From: Fibrobacter sp.
GTDB lineage: Bacteria; Fibrobacterota; Chitinivibrionia; Chitinivibrionales; Chitinispirillaceae
Reading direction: 5' to 3'
Assembly (NCBI GenBank): GCA_012519985.1
Contig: JAAYPC010000018.1
Location: 1 to 64,000 of the forward strand
DNA: 64,000 nt
The position numbers were made by a program, and so were the translations under genes. Every line of letters begins with the position of its first letter. Within the stretch, counting starts at the first letter, position 1. Below the pieces are notes generated by a model that was not told the DNA's origin, searched no databases, and saw only the letters and a list, made by a program, of their open reading frames with translations. Of this stretch, positions 52,768 to 62,195 are shown in pieces.

Positions 52768-54495
52768 ATGAACCAAAAAGAAAAAACAATTCAGTTTCTT
52801 TCGGGAGATGAAGCATTGGGGAGAGGTGCTTATGAAGCTGGTCTCGGTGTGGCTTGCGCATATCCTGGTACTCCCTCTACCGAAATACTGGAGTATCTCT
52901 CCAAATACAGTGAAGTCGACTCTCAGTGGTCGGTAAATGAGAAGGTGGCTTTCGAAGTAGCTTTAGGAGCAGCCATCGGAGGCGTTCGCAGCCTGTATGC
53001 CTCAAAACATGTAGGGCTAAACGTGGCCATGGACCCACTAATGACAGCTTCATATACCGGAATAAACGCCGGTTTCGTAATAGTCGTATGTGATGATCCG
53101 GGATTACATTCCTCGCAAAATGAGCAGGATACCCGCTGGGTCAGCATTTATGGCAAACTGCCGATGATCGAACCATCCAGTCCTTCGGAGGCATACCGGT
53201 TCATCAAAGAGGCTTTCCAGATCAGCGAACAGTTTGATACACCGGTTCTGTTTCGCATGACAACCAGGGTCGCACACTCCAAGGAAGGAGTGCAAATCGC
53301 AGTCCGTACCGAGAATGAAAAAAAGGCACTTCCTATGGATATCTCCAAATACGTGATGGTTCCCGGGAATGCTTTCAAACGTCATATTCTGGTAGAGAAG
53401 CGTATGGAGAACTTAAGTAAATACGCTGAGACTACCACTCTCAACAGTCTTGAAACCGGTAATTCCGGTATAGGATTTCTGACATCAGGAGTTTCTTATC
53501 ATTACATAAAAGAGATGTTTCCGGATGCTTCGGTTTTGAAACTTGGATTCACCTATCCATTCTGTGACTCTAAGATCAGGGAATTCTCCCGAGACCTCAA
53601 AGAACTTTACATAGTCGAAGAGCTCGATCCTTTTATTGAAGAACATGTCAAGACTCTTGGAATACCTTTTAAAACAAAAGAGAACAGTTACAGAATCGGT
53701 GAACTGCAGCCTCAGGATATTCCCCGCATAGTTGAAGGGTTGCCACGCACAGAGGTGAAGTCAACTGCACGGAAACCGGTCCTTTGTCGCGGGTGTCCAC
53801 ACAGATTTGTATTCACCATCTTAAAAAGACTCAAAGTTACTGTTGCCGGAGACATCGGGTGTTACACTCTGGGAGCAACTCCTCCGTTATCCGCACTTCA
53901 CACCTGCATCTGTATGGGTGCTGGAATTACGGTACATGAAGGATTGCGGCGTGCACATCCGGATCAAAAGATCATAGGTGTTATTGGTGATTCCACTTTT
54001 ATCCACTCCGGAATAACAGGACTGATCAATGCAGTTTATAATAACATGAAGGGACTTATTATTATTCTGGATAATTCCACTACAGCCATGACAGGTGGTC
54101 AGAATCATCCCGGCACCGGTCAGACTATTACCGGGCAGAAAGCTCCCAGGCTGCTATTGGAAGAGATCTGTAAAAGCTGCGGCGTAACAAACGTAGATGT
54201 TCTAACGCCTTTCAAATTCAAAGAACTGGAATCACTGATACGGCAGAGATTAGCAGAAGATGCGCTTTCAGTAATAATCGCCAGAGAACCATGCCGACTG
54301 ATAGAGCGAAGAAGATCTCCTGCGCCCGAATATGTCCAGTCCAAATGTAAAAAATGCGGTCTCTGTCTCAGTATAGATTGTCCCGGTGTTGTCAAAACCG
54401 AAGATGGTTATATTACCATTGACCAGGAGACATGTGCCGGCTGTAATCTTTGTGTAGAAATCTGTTCACCAAAAGCTTTGAGGCAACATGGGTAA
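52768..54495 (+). CDS. iorA: indolepyruvate:ferredoxin oxidoreductase alpha subunit
   Basis: 575 residues. Thiamine pyrophosphate enzyme oxidising aryl pyruvates to aryl-acetyl-CoA with reduction of ferredoxin. N-terminal pyrimidine-binding domain (LGRGAYEAGLGVACAYPGTP), C-terminal TPP domain (GDIGCYTLGATPPL, GDSTFIHSG, DNSTTAMTGGQNHPG), then two 4Fe-4S motifs (CKKCGLCLSIDC and CAGCNLCVEIC). Overlaps iorB by 8 bp. Confidence 0.95.
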   Translation: MNQKEKTIQFLSGDEALGRGAYEAGLGVACAYPGTPSTEILEYLSKYSEVDSQWSVNEKVAFEVALGAAIGGVRSLYASKHVGLNVAMDPLMTASYTGINAGFVIVVCDDPGLHSSQNEQDTRWVSIYGKLPMIEPSSPSEAYRFIKEAFQISEQFDTPVLFRMTTRVAHSKEGVQIAVRTENEKKALPMDISKYVMVPGNAFKRHILVEKRMENLSKYAETTTLNSLETGNSGIGFLTSGVSYHYIKEMFPDASVLKLGFTYPFCDSKIREFSRDLKELYIVEELDPFIEEHVKTLGIPFKTKENSYRIGELQPQDIPRIVEGLPRTEVKSTARKPVLCRGCPHRFVFTILKRLKVTVAGDIGCYTLGATPPLSALHTCICMGAGITVHEGLRRAHPDQKIIGVIGDSTFIHSGITGLINAVYNNMKGLIIILDNSTTAMTGGQNHPGTGQTITGQKAPRLLLEEICKSCGVTNVDVLTPFKFKELESLIRQRLAEDALSVIIAREPCRLIERRRSPAPEYVQSKCKKCGLCLSIDCPGVVKTEDGYITIDQETCAGCNLCVEICSPKALRQHG

Positions 54496-54961
54496 TTCAA
54501 ACGTTTACAACATACTTTTCTGTGGAACCGGCGGTCAGGGTGTCCTGAAGGCATCGGAAGTTTGCGGCGTGGCTGCAGTTAACGCCGGGTTTAAGGTAAA
54601 AAAATCGGAAGTACACGGAATGGCCCAGAGGGGAGGTTCCGTAGAATCCCATCTTCGTATAGGTAAAGAGGTTTACTCTCCACTTATTATCCCCGGTCAG
54701 GCAGATTTTCTGGTATCATTTCACGAGGATGAATCTAAGCGAATGAATCATTTTCTCAGTCCGCAGGGAGTTGATTTCACTCCTTTTCTGGAAAAGGTAA
54801 ACCAGTTACCTGATCATCGCCTGGTAAACACTTTTTTCCTTGGAATCCTGGCATCCAGACTTCCTATCCCGGAAGAGCACTGGCATGAAGCCATAAAATG
54901 TGTCATAGGAAAAAAGATCGATGAAAATATAGCGATATTCAGGATGGGTTTTGCCATTTGA
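54488..54961 (+). CDS. iorB: indolepyruvate:ferredoxin oxidoreductase beta subunit
   Basis: 157 residues, gamma/beta (CoA-site) family domain: FCGTGGQGVLKASEVCGVAA, SEVHGMAQRGGSVESHLRIG. It is shorter than many IorB proteins (~180-200 residues) but ends cleanly. Its ATG is inside the iorA stop region, so translation is coupled. Confidence 0.93.
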   Translation: MGNSNVYNILFCGTGGQGVLKASEVCGVAAVNAGFKVKKSEVHGMAQRGGSVESHLRIGKEVYSPLIIPGQADFLVSFHEDESKRMNHFLSPQGVDFTPFLEKVNQLPDHRLVNTFFLGILASRLPIPEEHWHEAIKCVIGKKIDENIAIFRMGFAI

Positions 54962-55019
54962 ATGTGATATTAATCTGAATTATTACAAACGAAACGTTTT
55001 CTTTTTCTAAGGCTTACTG

Positions 55020-56330
55020 ATGGATATTACATACTGGAATGCTCATGAGGAGACTCTGGATAAAGACGCTCTGAGAGAACTGCAATTAATCCGGCTACGG
55101 CAGACTGTCGGGCAGGCACTTAAGACCGACTTTTACAAACGTCGTCTGAATAAAGTTGGAATAAGTTCCGGCGATGACATAAAAACTCTTGACGATATCC
55201 GCAGAATTCCCTTTACCACCAAGGATGACCTGCGGGAAGCATATCCTTTTGCCATGCTGGCAATCGATCTGCACGATGTCATTCGTTTGCACACCTCAAG
55301 CGGTACAACAGGCACCCCCACTGTAATTTATCATTCCAGAAGCGATATAGACAACTGGACAGATCTGATGGCCCGCTGTATCATTTCTACCGGAGTCAAT
55401 CGGGGTGATGTTTTTCAGAACATGACCACCTACGGTCTTTTCACTGGAGGTTTGGGGTTCCATTACGGGGCTGAGCGTATCGGAATACTGGTTATTCCAG
55501 CCAGTTCAGGAAAAACCAACCGTCAAATTATGCTCATGCGTGATTTCGGAACAACTGTGGTACATGCCACCCCCAGTTACCTGCTGCACATCTCTTCACA
55601 TATCAACTCTGGTGATATAAAGCGTTCAGACCTTAAGCTGCAAAGAGCATTCCTTGGTGCAGAACCTCATTCTGAAGAAACCAGGAAAAAGATTGAAGAA
55701 CTGCTGGGTATCGATGCCTATAACTCCTATGGTCTCTCGGAGATGAATGGACCTGGAGTAGCTTTTGAATGTGTTTACAAAAACGGAATGCATGTCTGGG
55801 AAGATGCCTTTTTTATGGAAATGATCGATCCGGTTTCTCAGGAAGTAATTCCAGATGAAAATGAAGGTGAGATTGTTTTTACCACCCTTAACCGCACAGC
55901 CACACCTCTGTTGCGGTATCGTACCCGCGATCTAACATCTGTTATGGGCGGAGAATGTCCATGTGGTCGTAAACACAGAAGAATTGCCAGAATAAAGGGG
56001 CGTAGCGATGACATGCTGATCATTAACGGTGTAAACATCTTCCCCTCGCAAATCGAAGATGTGATAATGAAAATCCCCGAAGTAGGAACCAATTACCAGA
56101 TAGTAGTAGATAAGCATGGTGCCCTGGACAAATTAACGGTTAAAACCGAGCTTTACTCAAAAATCTTTAATGGTGACTTTTCATTGCTATCAAATATCAA
56201 GATAAAGCTCCAAACGATGCTCAGGGACACAATTCTGGTAAATCCCTCCATCGAACTGCATGAACCTGGGGGATTGCCAGTTTCTGAAGGCAAAGCAAAA
56301 CGAGTTTTTGACAATAGACCCAAAATGTAA
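55020..56330 (+). CDS. paaK: phenylacetate-CoA ligase family protein
   Basis: 436 residues, normal for PaaK. AMP-binding P-loop motif LHTSSGTTGTPTVIYHSR, adenylate motif YNSYGLSEMNGPG, hinge region LLRYRTRDLT and catalytic Lys region near the C-terminus (GKAKRVFDNR). Next to iorAB it probably works on aryl acetates (reverse: acyl-CoA plus ADP/AMP). The exact acid is not determined by sequence. Followed by a tandem ACT gene, a context often seen. Confidence 0.9.
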   Translation: MDITYWNAHEETLDKDALRELQLIRLRQTVGQALKTDFYKRRLNKVGISSGDDIKTLDDIRRIPFTTKDDLREAYPFAMLAIDLHDVIRLHTSSGTTGTPTVIYHSRSDIDNWTDLMARCIISTGVNRGDVFQNMTTYGLFTGGLGFHYGAERIGILVIPASSGKTNRQIMLMRDFGTTVVHATPSYLLHISSHINSGDIKRSDLKLQRAFLGAEPHSEETRKKIEELLGIDAYNSYGLSEMNGPGVAFECVYKNGMHVWEDAFFMEMIDPVSQEVIPDENEGEIVFTTLNRTATPLLRYRTRDLTSVMGGECPCGRKHRRIARIKGRSDDMLIINGVNIFPSQIEDVIMKIPEVGTNYQIVVDKHGALDKLTVKTELYSKIFNGDFSLLSNIKIKLQTMLRDTILVNPSIELHEPGGLPVSEGKAKRVFDNRPKM

Positions 56331-56354
56331 ATTGCTTCCGAAAGGATCAATACC

Positions 56355-56783
56355 ATGACCGAGCAGATCAACATTTTCGTAGACAACAAGCCGGGGCGAC
56401 TGAGCAGAATTACACAGATTCTGAGCGAGAATGATATTAACATCAGGGCCATTGTGATAAATGACAGGGAGCAGTTTGGTATCATCAAGGTACTTGCAGA
56501 CAATCCAAAGAAAGCACACCATGCGCTTAGTACCAGTGGTTTCGCCTGCGCTCTCAAGCAAGTATTGGCTGTAGTGGTAGACGATAAACCCGGTGGGCTA
56601 CACTCCCTTACTCAGCACCTTTCCGATTGCGGAATCAATATCATCGATTCCTACGGATTTGTGATTGATTCGAGAAAAGAGGCGGTCTTGTGCATCGAGG
56701 TCAAGGAATATGAGAAAACAAGAAAAAACCTGGAAGACAAGGGCTACAGGATACTGGCAAGTAGCGAGCTTTATGAGTTATAG
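56355..56783 (+). CDS. tandem ACT-domain protein
   Basis: 142 residues: two ACT domains (~1-67 and ~68-142; INIFVDNKPGRLSRITQIL and LAVVVDDKPGGLHSLTQHL). The duplicated opening VDxKPGxL is clear. ACT domains bind small molecules, often amino acids. Placed after paaK it may sense aryl amino acids, as is common for ior-paaK-ACT operons. Confidence 0.88.
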   Translation: MTEQINIFVDNKPGRLSRITQILSENDINIRAIVINDREQFGIIKVLADNPKKAHHALSTSGFACALKQVLAVVVDDKPGGLHSLTQHLSDCGINIIDSYGFVIDSRKEAVLCIEVKEYEKTRKNLEDKGYRILASSELYEL

Positions 56784-56864
56784 TTTTGGGCCCGAACTGA
56801 TGGTTGCCTCCTGCACCTAAATCACTGGCCTGCTAAATCTTCTGTTTTTCCTAAATACCCCGCC

Positions 56865-56891
56865 CCCTAATCCCCCATGGGGGATTTAGGG
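56865..56891. terminator. palindrome after the ior-paaK-ACT operon (REP-like)
   Basis: CCCTAATCCCCC / GGGGGATTTAGGG arms with a 2-nt loop and one bulged T, 80 bp after the operon stop. It can act as a terminator. The CCCTAATCCCCC motif recalls scattered REP-type palindromes in other phyla, but only one copy is seen here. Confidence 0.55.
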
Positions 56892-57049
56892 AGCTGACTG
56901 CCGTAACAAATATCAGTACAATACTCCTCATTTCATCCAAATTTATCCATACTTGCCCTCGTAGTCTTAATTAGAAGACCTTTAAAACAATTCAGGTAAT
57001 ACTCTTTTGGCCCCATTACAGCAACAGGACCAAGAAAATGTAAAAGATC

Positions 57050-57427
57050 ATGGATGGCTTTAAAATCATGATAATTGATGATGACCCGGTTATTAGAGAA
57101 CTTCTCTACTTTAACCTGACTGCAAGAGGATATGAGGTCATCTCTTGTGCCACCGGCCAAAAAGCACTGGAAATGTTCACACTTGAAAAGCCGGATCTGA
57201 TATTGCTGGATGTCATGATGCCAGAGATGGATGGCTGGGAAGTACTGAAGATTTTGCGGGATCATTATGACTCCAATGATGTTAAAATCCTGATGCTAAC
57301 AGCAAAAAGTACCGAGCGGGACAAATTGATTGGGAAATCGATTCTGAAAGCAGACGAATATGTCACCAAACCTTTTGATCTTGAGTCGTTATTGAAATTG
57401 ATCGCAGAATCGTTACAACAGGAATAA
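57050..57427 (+). CDS. receiver-only response regulator (CheY-like)
   Basis: 125 residues, one REC domain. Acidic pocket DDDP (~10-13), phospho-acceptor Asp (LLDVMMPEMDGWE, ~D55), Thr/Lys (MLTAKS; YVTKPFD). No output domain. About 100 bp before ptsI and with no kinase next to it. Confidence 0.9.
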   Translation: MDGFKIMIIDDDPVIRELLYFNLTARGYEVISCATGQKALEMFTLEKPDLILLDVMMPEMDGWEVLKILRDHYDSNDVKILMLTAKSTERDKLIGKSILKADEYVTKPFDLESLLKLIAESLQQE

Positions 57428-57524
57428 ACCTGAAAAATCTGAGGTTTTTATGAACAGGTTGAGCACACATTAAAAAGGCAGACTTTATGCTTTAACATAT
57501 TGGATATGTCAGGGAGATAACAGG

Positions 57525-59240
57525 ATGCCTCACAAAAACACTTTAACCAAACGTATAGAAGTAACTGGGGATTCGCTTTCTCCCGGAATAGCCATTGGTA
57601 ACACCTACCGTTTCAAACAAATCGATCTTGAGTCATTGCGTAAAAACAGCTTCCCTATTGAAAATATCACCATCGAACTGGAACGCCTGGATCATTCCAT
57701 AAAAAAAAGCAAAGATCAATTGCTAAGCTTACAGAAAACCGCTCTGGAGAACCAGAAAAAAGATGTTGCAGATATTTTTGCTGCTCATGTTCAGCTTCTG
57801 CAGGACCAGACCTTTATTCAAAGCATCAAGGATGCCGTCAAACTGGAGTTGCTTAATGTAGAACATATTCTTTCGGTAAAAATTGGAGATCTCGAACAGA
57901 GTTTCAGTACTATCAGCAACGAAACCGTTAGAACCCGTTTGTTTGATATCCAGGATGTCTATCAGCGCCTTCTTAGAAATCTTCTGGAAATCGAACATGT
58001 CAGAGTCACTCCTCTTCTCAGATCAAAGAGTAATCCAATTCTAATAGCAGAACATCTGCTGCCATCCGACATAGCACTCCTGGAATTCCGTAAAATAGCA
58101 GGTGTAATAATTGAGGAATCCAGTGCTGTTTCCCATGTGGCAATTATCACCCGTTCCTTTGGAATACCGGCAGTAATCAATGTTCCAGGCATTTCTACTC
58201 TGGTTCATGCAGACAGTACCATAATAATCGATGGTTATGAGGGAAAAATTATCATCAACCCATCAGCAAAAGAGATCGCCTCATACAAACGGAAAAAAAA
58301 TGGTTTTGCCAAAAAAGAAGCACCTGCGGTTCAACATCAGCGTCGTACTATGACCAGAGATGGTATCAGGGTTCGTCTGGAAGCGAATGCAAATTCTCCC
58401 GAAGAGGTTTATGATGCTGTACGTGAAGGAGCAGAAGGAATCGGACTGATGCGATCAGAATTTTTCTACATGGGACGATCCAGCTTACCAGAACCCGGAG
58501 AAGAACTGAATTACTACAAAAGAATACATGAAGCAGCAGGTGGGCGTCCTGTAACCATTCGTCTTTTGGATCTGGGAGCGGACAAAACTCTGCCTTACGC
58601 GAAGGTCCCACCAGAGATCAACCCTCAGTTGGGTTTGAGAGGCATTCGTTATCTTTTTGCCAATAAGGAACTTCTCTGTAATCACCTGAAAAATGTGCTG
58701 CTTTCAAGCAAATACGGAACACTTAAAGTGCTGGTTCCATTTGTTTCTATCGTACAGGAGATAGACTATCTGGAAGATCTGATCAAGCGTCTGATAGTGG
58801 AAAATCACCTCATCCGTGCACAAATTAAACTTGGAATTATGGTGGAAATACCTTCAGTTATCTGGTCTCTTCCCTTGTTTTTGCAAAAAGTGGATTTTCT
58901 CAGCATAGGGACAAATGATCTGATTCAGTTTACTGTAGCCAGTGACCGTGAAGATGGAAGGCTTGAAGAATACCGCGAGGCATCGATTCCGATAATGCTC
59001 AAGATGATCAGTTACGTGGTACGAATTGCCCACTCTTTTGGCAAAGAAGTATCGGTTTGTGGAGAAGCTGCTTCTGATCCACTTATCGCCTCGCTGCTAA
59101 TAGGAACCGGGATAAGAGAGTTATCGGTGAGAGTAAATGTTTTGCAGAAAATACGGAAGGAGATCGAGAGCAAATCGGTAGATCAAACCGAAATTGCAGT
59201 GCGTGAATATATCGAGGCTATAAAAGGGGAACTGCTTTGA
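57525..59240 (+). CDS. ptsI: PEP:protein phosphotransferase (PTS enzyme I)
   Basis: 571 residues, as usual. N-terminal HPr-binding helical domain (~25-140), phosphohistidine swivel with active-site His204 (SAVSHVAIITRSFGIPAV), linker, then the PEP-binding TIM barrel with signatures LRSEFFYMGRSS-type region, GTNDLIQFTVASDRE and SVCGEAASDP (Cys512). Phosphorylates HPr; no ptsH or EII gene is within the window. Confidence 0.94.
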   Translation: MPHKNTLTKRIEVTGDSLSPGIAIGNTYRFKQIDLESLRKNSFPIENITIELERLDHSIKKSKDQLLSLQKTALENQKKDVADIFAAHVQLLQDQTFIQSIKDAVKLELLNVEHILSVKIGDLEQSFSTISNETVRTRLFDIQDVYQRLLRNLLEIEHVRVTPLLRSKSNPILIAEHLLPSDIALLEFRKIAGVIIEESSAVSHVAIITRSFGIPAVINVPGISTLVHADSTIIIDGYEGKIIINPSAKEIASYKRKKNGFAKKEAPAVQHQRRTMTRDGIRVRLEANANSPEEVYDAVREGAEGIGLMRSEFFYMGRSSLPEPGEELNYYKRIHEAAGGRPVTIRLLDLGADKTLPYAKVPPEINPQLGLRGIRYLFANKELLCNHLKNVLLSSKYGTLKVLVPFVSIVQEIDYLEDLIKRLIVENHLIRAQIKLGIMVEIPSVIWSLPLFLQKVDFLSIGTNDLIQFTVASDREDGRLEEYREASIPIMLKMISYVVRIAHSFGKEVSVCGEAASDPLIASLLIGTGIRELSVRVNVLQKIRKEIESKSVDQTEIAVREYIEAIKGELL

Positions 59241-59413
59241 CAAACTTGATCACTTTACTAAAATAATCAGTCGATTATTCAAGTGTTCCGATTCTTCTGA
59301 AAAAAATTCAAGTCATTCTCCTGTAAATGCATGCTTTTGTCTGACCAAAAGCTGACCTGAGAAATCCTGAAATTTTTGATCGTGATTGAGAACAGGTCAA
59401 AGTATTATTGTTA

Positions 59414-61945
59414 TTACCGGTTCACCATCACTGGCATACTTACAACCTGCTTACTTCCAGACACAATTCTGACTATATAAAGTCCATTTGGAAGGTTATT
59501 AAGGTTAATACCCAAGGATTCTTCATTTGCTGTATTTGTTCTTTGCAACAACTTCACTCGGTTGCCTTGCAGATCAACTATCTCGATACTGGAATTCTTT
59601 CCAAGCAGATGTTGAGGAATAAAAAGGCCGTTGAGCCTGCCGGTTATGCCAGGTTTGGATATTTTTTGATGTTTTTTAACTCCTATTGGGTTACCTACCT
59701 GCAAATCCTCTATAAATACACTATCCAGAGTTATATTGATATTTTCTGTTTCGTAGTTTACAATTCTTAATGCTGTGACGCTATTAGTGGAGAATGGTAC
59801 AGATGCAGTTTTCCATGGCCGTACAGATAGCGCTGATTCGATAAGTGGAATCCGTACTCTGTTCCAGGCGGTATTGGGTACCATAACTTTGTAACCATAG
59901 TAAGCGCTATCGGTAATATCTGTTTGCTCGAGCTCAACATAAAATGTACCACCTGCTTTGGCACACTTGTAATCAAAAACAATGCTTTTTGCTTGACCTA
60001 ATGAAACCGCACTACTATCACTGTTAAAAGTCATTTTGATACCGACAAAAGGGTATTCGAGCTTGGTTTTGGCATATAAAATCACGTTGAGCCCTAATCC
60101 GGATTCTCCTTCGGAGCTGTTTTTAGCGGGCAAAGTGGTTGGGTAAGTGGATGAATTCCCCCCAAATGCCTTGTCATCAAAAAGTTTCCATACACCACCC
60201 TGTTTATTGACATAATCCCCATCATCAAAGACATCGACCAGCACATCAGTGCTTTTGAATGGCGAGAATTTAATGCCTGTTATCTCGAGATTAGCAATTG
60301 TTTTTTTTGTATCATATACAGACATATTGTCAACGTGCAATTTAGCGCAGACCTGATCATACAAAGCAAATCCCCCCTGATCAGCATCACCATTCCATTT
60401 AACAGAAACAGTCGAACCAGTACCTGTAAACTCTTTTACCGCACCACTTTTATCACCGCTTATCACAAGTCTCCAGCTCACAGCTTTACTAAGTTGCGCA
60501 CTGTACTGTACCGATTCTCCAGAAGCAAAGTCAACAGTGGCAGTGTTATCCTCAAGAGCAGAGGTTACTTTAATGGTGGTTTCATCATTCAAATCTTTCA
60601 TAAATGCAATCGCACCCGGGATCCCGGCATTATAATCTAAAGCCACCTCGGTGTGTTTATAATCCTCTGCACTTCTGGACCAGGTCCCATCCGCATTAGG
60701 CCCTGATATGAGTGCGCCTTCAGGAAGAATCCCTTTCCATATAGCATTTCTGTGATGAACAGCAGTGGGCCCACCATTGTACCCGACAATCCAGGATTGT
60801 CTGGAAGCTGCATCTTCACCTGAAACCCATTTTAACTGTTTTTCAGCAAACTCCAGGTAGGAATCTTTTGGATCAACGATATAAGCCAACGCAGCAGTAA
60901 GAGCAGCACATGCGGTAGCTCCAGCCATACCCCATTGCTGATTGAAATAAACCCCATTCATGTTTGGTATCGCAGGGTTATCAATTACTTTACTCAATAA
61001 AAATGCAACATTTGCGAAGAGATCTCCAGGCTGCTCTTGAAATTGACGCCACAATTCAAATGACACTAATGGTGCTACATTTGTATAACCAATATTGTTG
61101 AACATCACATCGGTATTCTCACGCAATATATTTAAATTATCAAGATATTGCTGGTCCTTGGTTACGCGATAGAGTTCAATAGCGCCCGCCATCATTTTAT
61201 CATGCCAGATAAAACCCGATGGCGTTTTACTTGAATGGTAGAATTCACCATACTGTGAACTGACACCTTTGCTTCTTTTTGCCCATCCTGCTTGATAAGC
61301 TTCTTTCGCCTTTTTCAGACACAAATCCGCATAGGTTGAATCGTATTTACGATAGAGTTGCGACATAAGAGCTAAAGATGCCGCATATAAACCTGGCACA
61401 TCAGCACCATCGGCAAGCCGCACCGGACGATTACCAACACTGGACGAGTTAGTTGGTCCACCGCAACCATTCAAGGGACAAGTATGATCAGCATCTCCAT
61501 CACCGATATCGTATACAACAGTATTGTTGTTAATTACCGCTTTAATAATGTAATCTGTGGCAAATTTTACTTCATTTAGAATATCCGGTATTCCATCTTT
61601 TACATCGAACTTATCCCAACTGTCGTGGTCGCTGTACGCGTTTGGAAAGACGTCATATCCTTTGAGAAGGATATAAACACTTGAACTGAATGGCAGACCA
61701 AATTTAACAAAATCACCGGCGTCATACCAACCTCCAGAGAGATCATTGCCGTTATATGAGTCGTTCTGGTGTGGCCAGTTGGAGGTAATACTTTCATAGT
61801 AGGGGTTGTGGCATTGCTCCCCTTTAAGACCCGCTCTCTGATAGCGAAAGAACCGAATTGTTTTTTTCTGCATATCCTCCCAGTTTTGAGCGGATATCGC
61901 CAATGCACAAACAAGAGTTAAAATCAGAGAATGGAATTTTATCAT
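59414..61945 (-). CDS. GH9 endoglucanase with CBM-like module and secretion tail
   Basis: 843 residues. Signal peptide (~1-19, CALAISAQ). GH9 (alpha/alpha)6 barrel ~20-455, with WYDAGDFVKFGLP (base Asp pair at 75-78), HHRN near ~395 and acid-bearing TEVALDYNAGIPG near ~430. An Ig/FlgD-like beta segment, a jelly-roll (CBM11-like) module (~570-745, VDVFDDGDYVNKQGGVWKLF) and a C-terminal ~75-residue sorting-type domain (SSIEIVDLQGNRVKLL; GLYIVRIVSGSK) follow. Secreted cellulase, possibly exported by a type IX-like route (inference). Downstream gene encodes a related CBM-type protein. Confidence 0.9.
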   Translation of the reverse strand: MIKFHSLILTLVCALAISAQNWEDMQKKTIRFFRYQRAGLKGEQCHNPYYESITSNWPHQNDSYNGNDLSGGWYDAGDFVKFGLPFSSSVYILLKGYDVFPNAYSDHDSWDKFDVKDGIPDILNEVKFATDYIIKAVINNNTVVYDIGDGDADHTCPLNGCGGPTNSSSVGNRPVRLADGADVPGLYAASLALMSQLYRKYDSTYADLCLKKAKEAYQAGWAKRSKGVSSQYGEFYHSSKTPSGFIWHDKMMAGAIELYRVTKDQQYLDNLNILRENTDVMFNNIGYTNVAPLVSFELWRQFQEQPGDLFANVAFLLSKVIDNPAIPNMNGVYFNQQWGMAGATACAALTAALAYIVDPKDSYLEFAEKQLKWVSGEDAASRQSWIVGYNGGPTAVHHRNAIWKGILPEGALISGPNADGTWSRSAEDYKHTEVALDYNAGIPGAIAFMKDLNDETTIKVTSALEDNTATVDFASGESVQYSAQLSKAVSWRLVISGDKSGAVKEFTGTGSTVSVKWNGDADQGGFALYDQVCAKLHVDNMSVYDTKKTIANLEITGIKFSPFKSTDVLVDVFDDGDYVNKQGGVWKLFDDKAFGGNSSTYPTTLPAKNSSEGESGLGLNVILYAKTKLEYPFVGIKMTFNSDSSAVSLGQAKSIVFDYKCAKAGGTFYVELEQTDITDSAYYGYKVMVPNTAWNRVRIPLIESALSVRPWKTASVPFSTNSVTALRIVNYETENINITLDSVFIEDLQVGNPIGVKKHQKISKPGITGRLNGLFIPQHLLGKNSSIEIVDLQGNRVKLLQRTNTANEESLGINLNNLPNGLYIVRIVSGSKQVVSMPVMVNR

Positions 61946-62149
61946 TTCTTAATCCGTAATATTTGCTGGGTAGTTTCTTAATAAGTTCCTGCAGCTATTT
62001 TAGTATACGCAGAATCAAAAATGGTTCAGTTTCAAAATAGTAATCAAAAACTTTTCTGCTGTATTGATTTTTAAAACTTCCAGGTTTTATGCACTGGAAA
62101 TTCATACAATAATAATTTGTAAATAATTGAGTAAACGCAGAAAATAGAT

Positions 62150-62182
62150 CAGCCCTATCCCTGGTTTAAAAGGGTAGGGCTG
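62150..62182 (-). terminator. terminator after the CBM-like gene
   Basis: CAGCCCTATCCC (62150-62161) / GGGTAGGGCTG (62172-62182) inverted repeat with a 10-nt loop, just after the minus-strand stop. Followed by a weak T-rich tract. Confidence 0.7.
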
Positions 62183-62195
62183 AAGAGATAATCAC

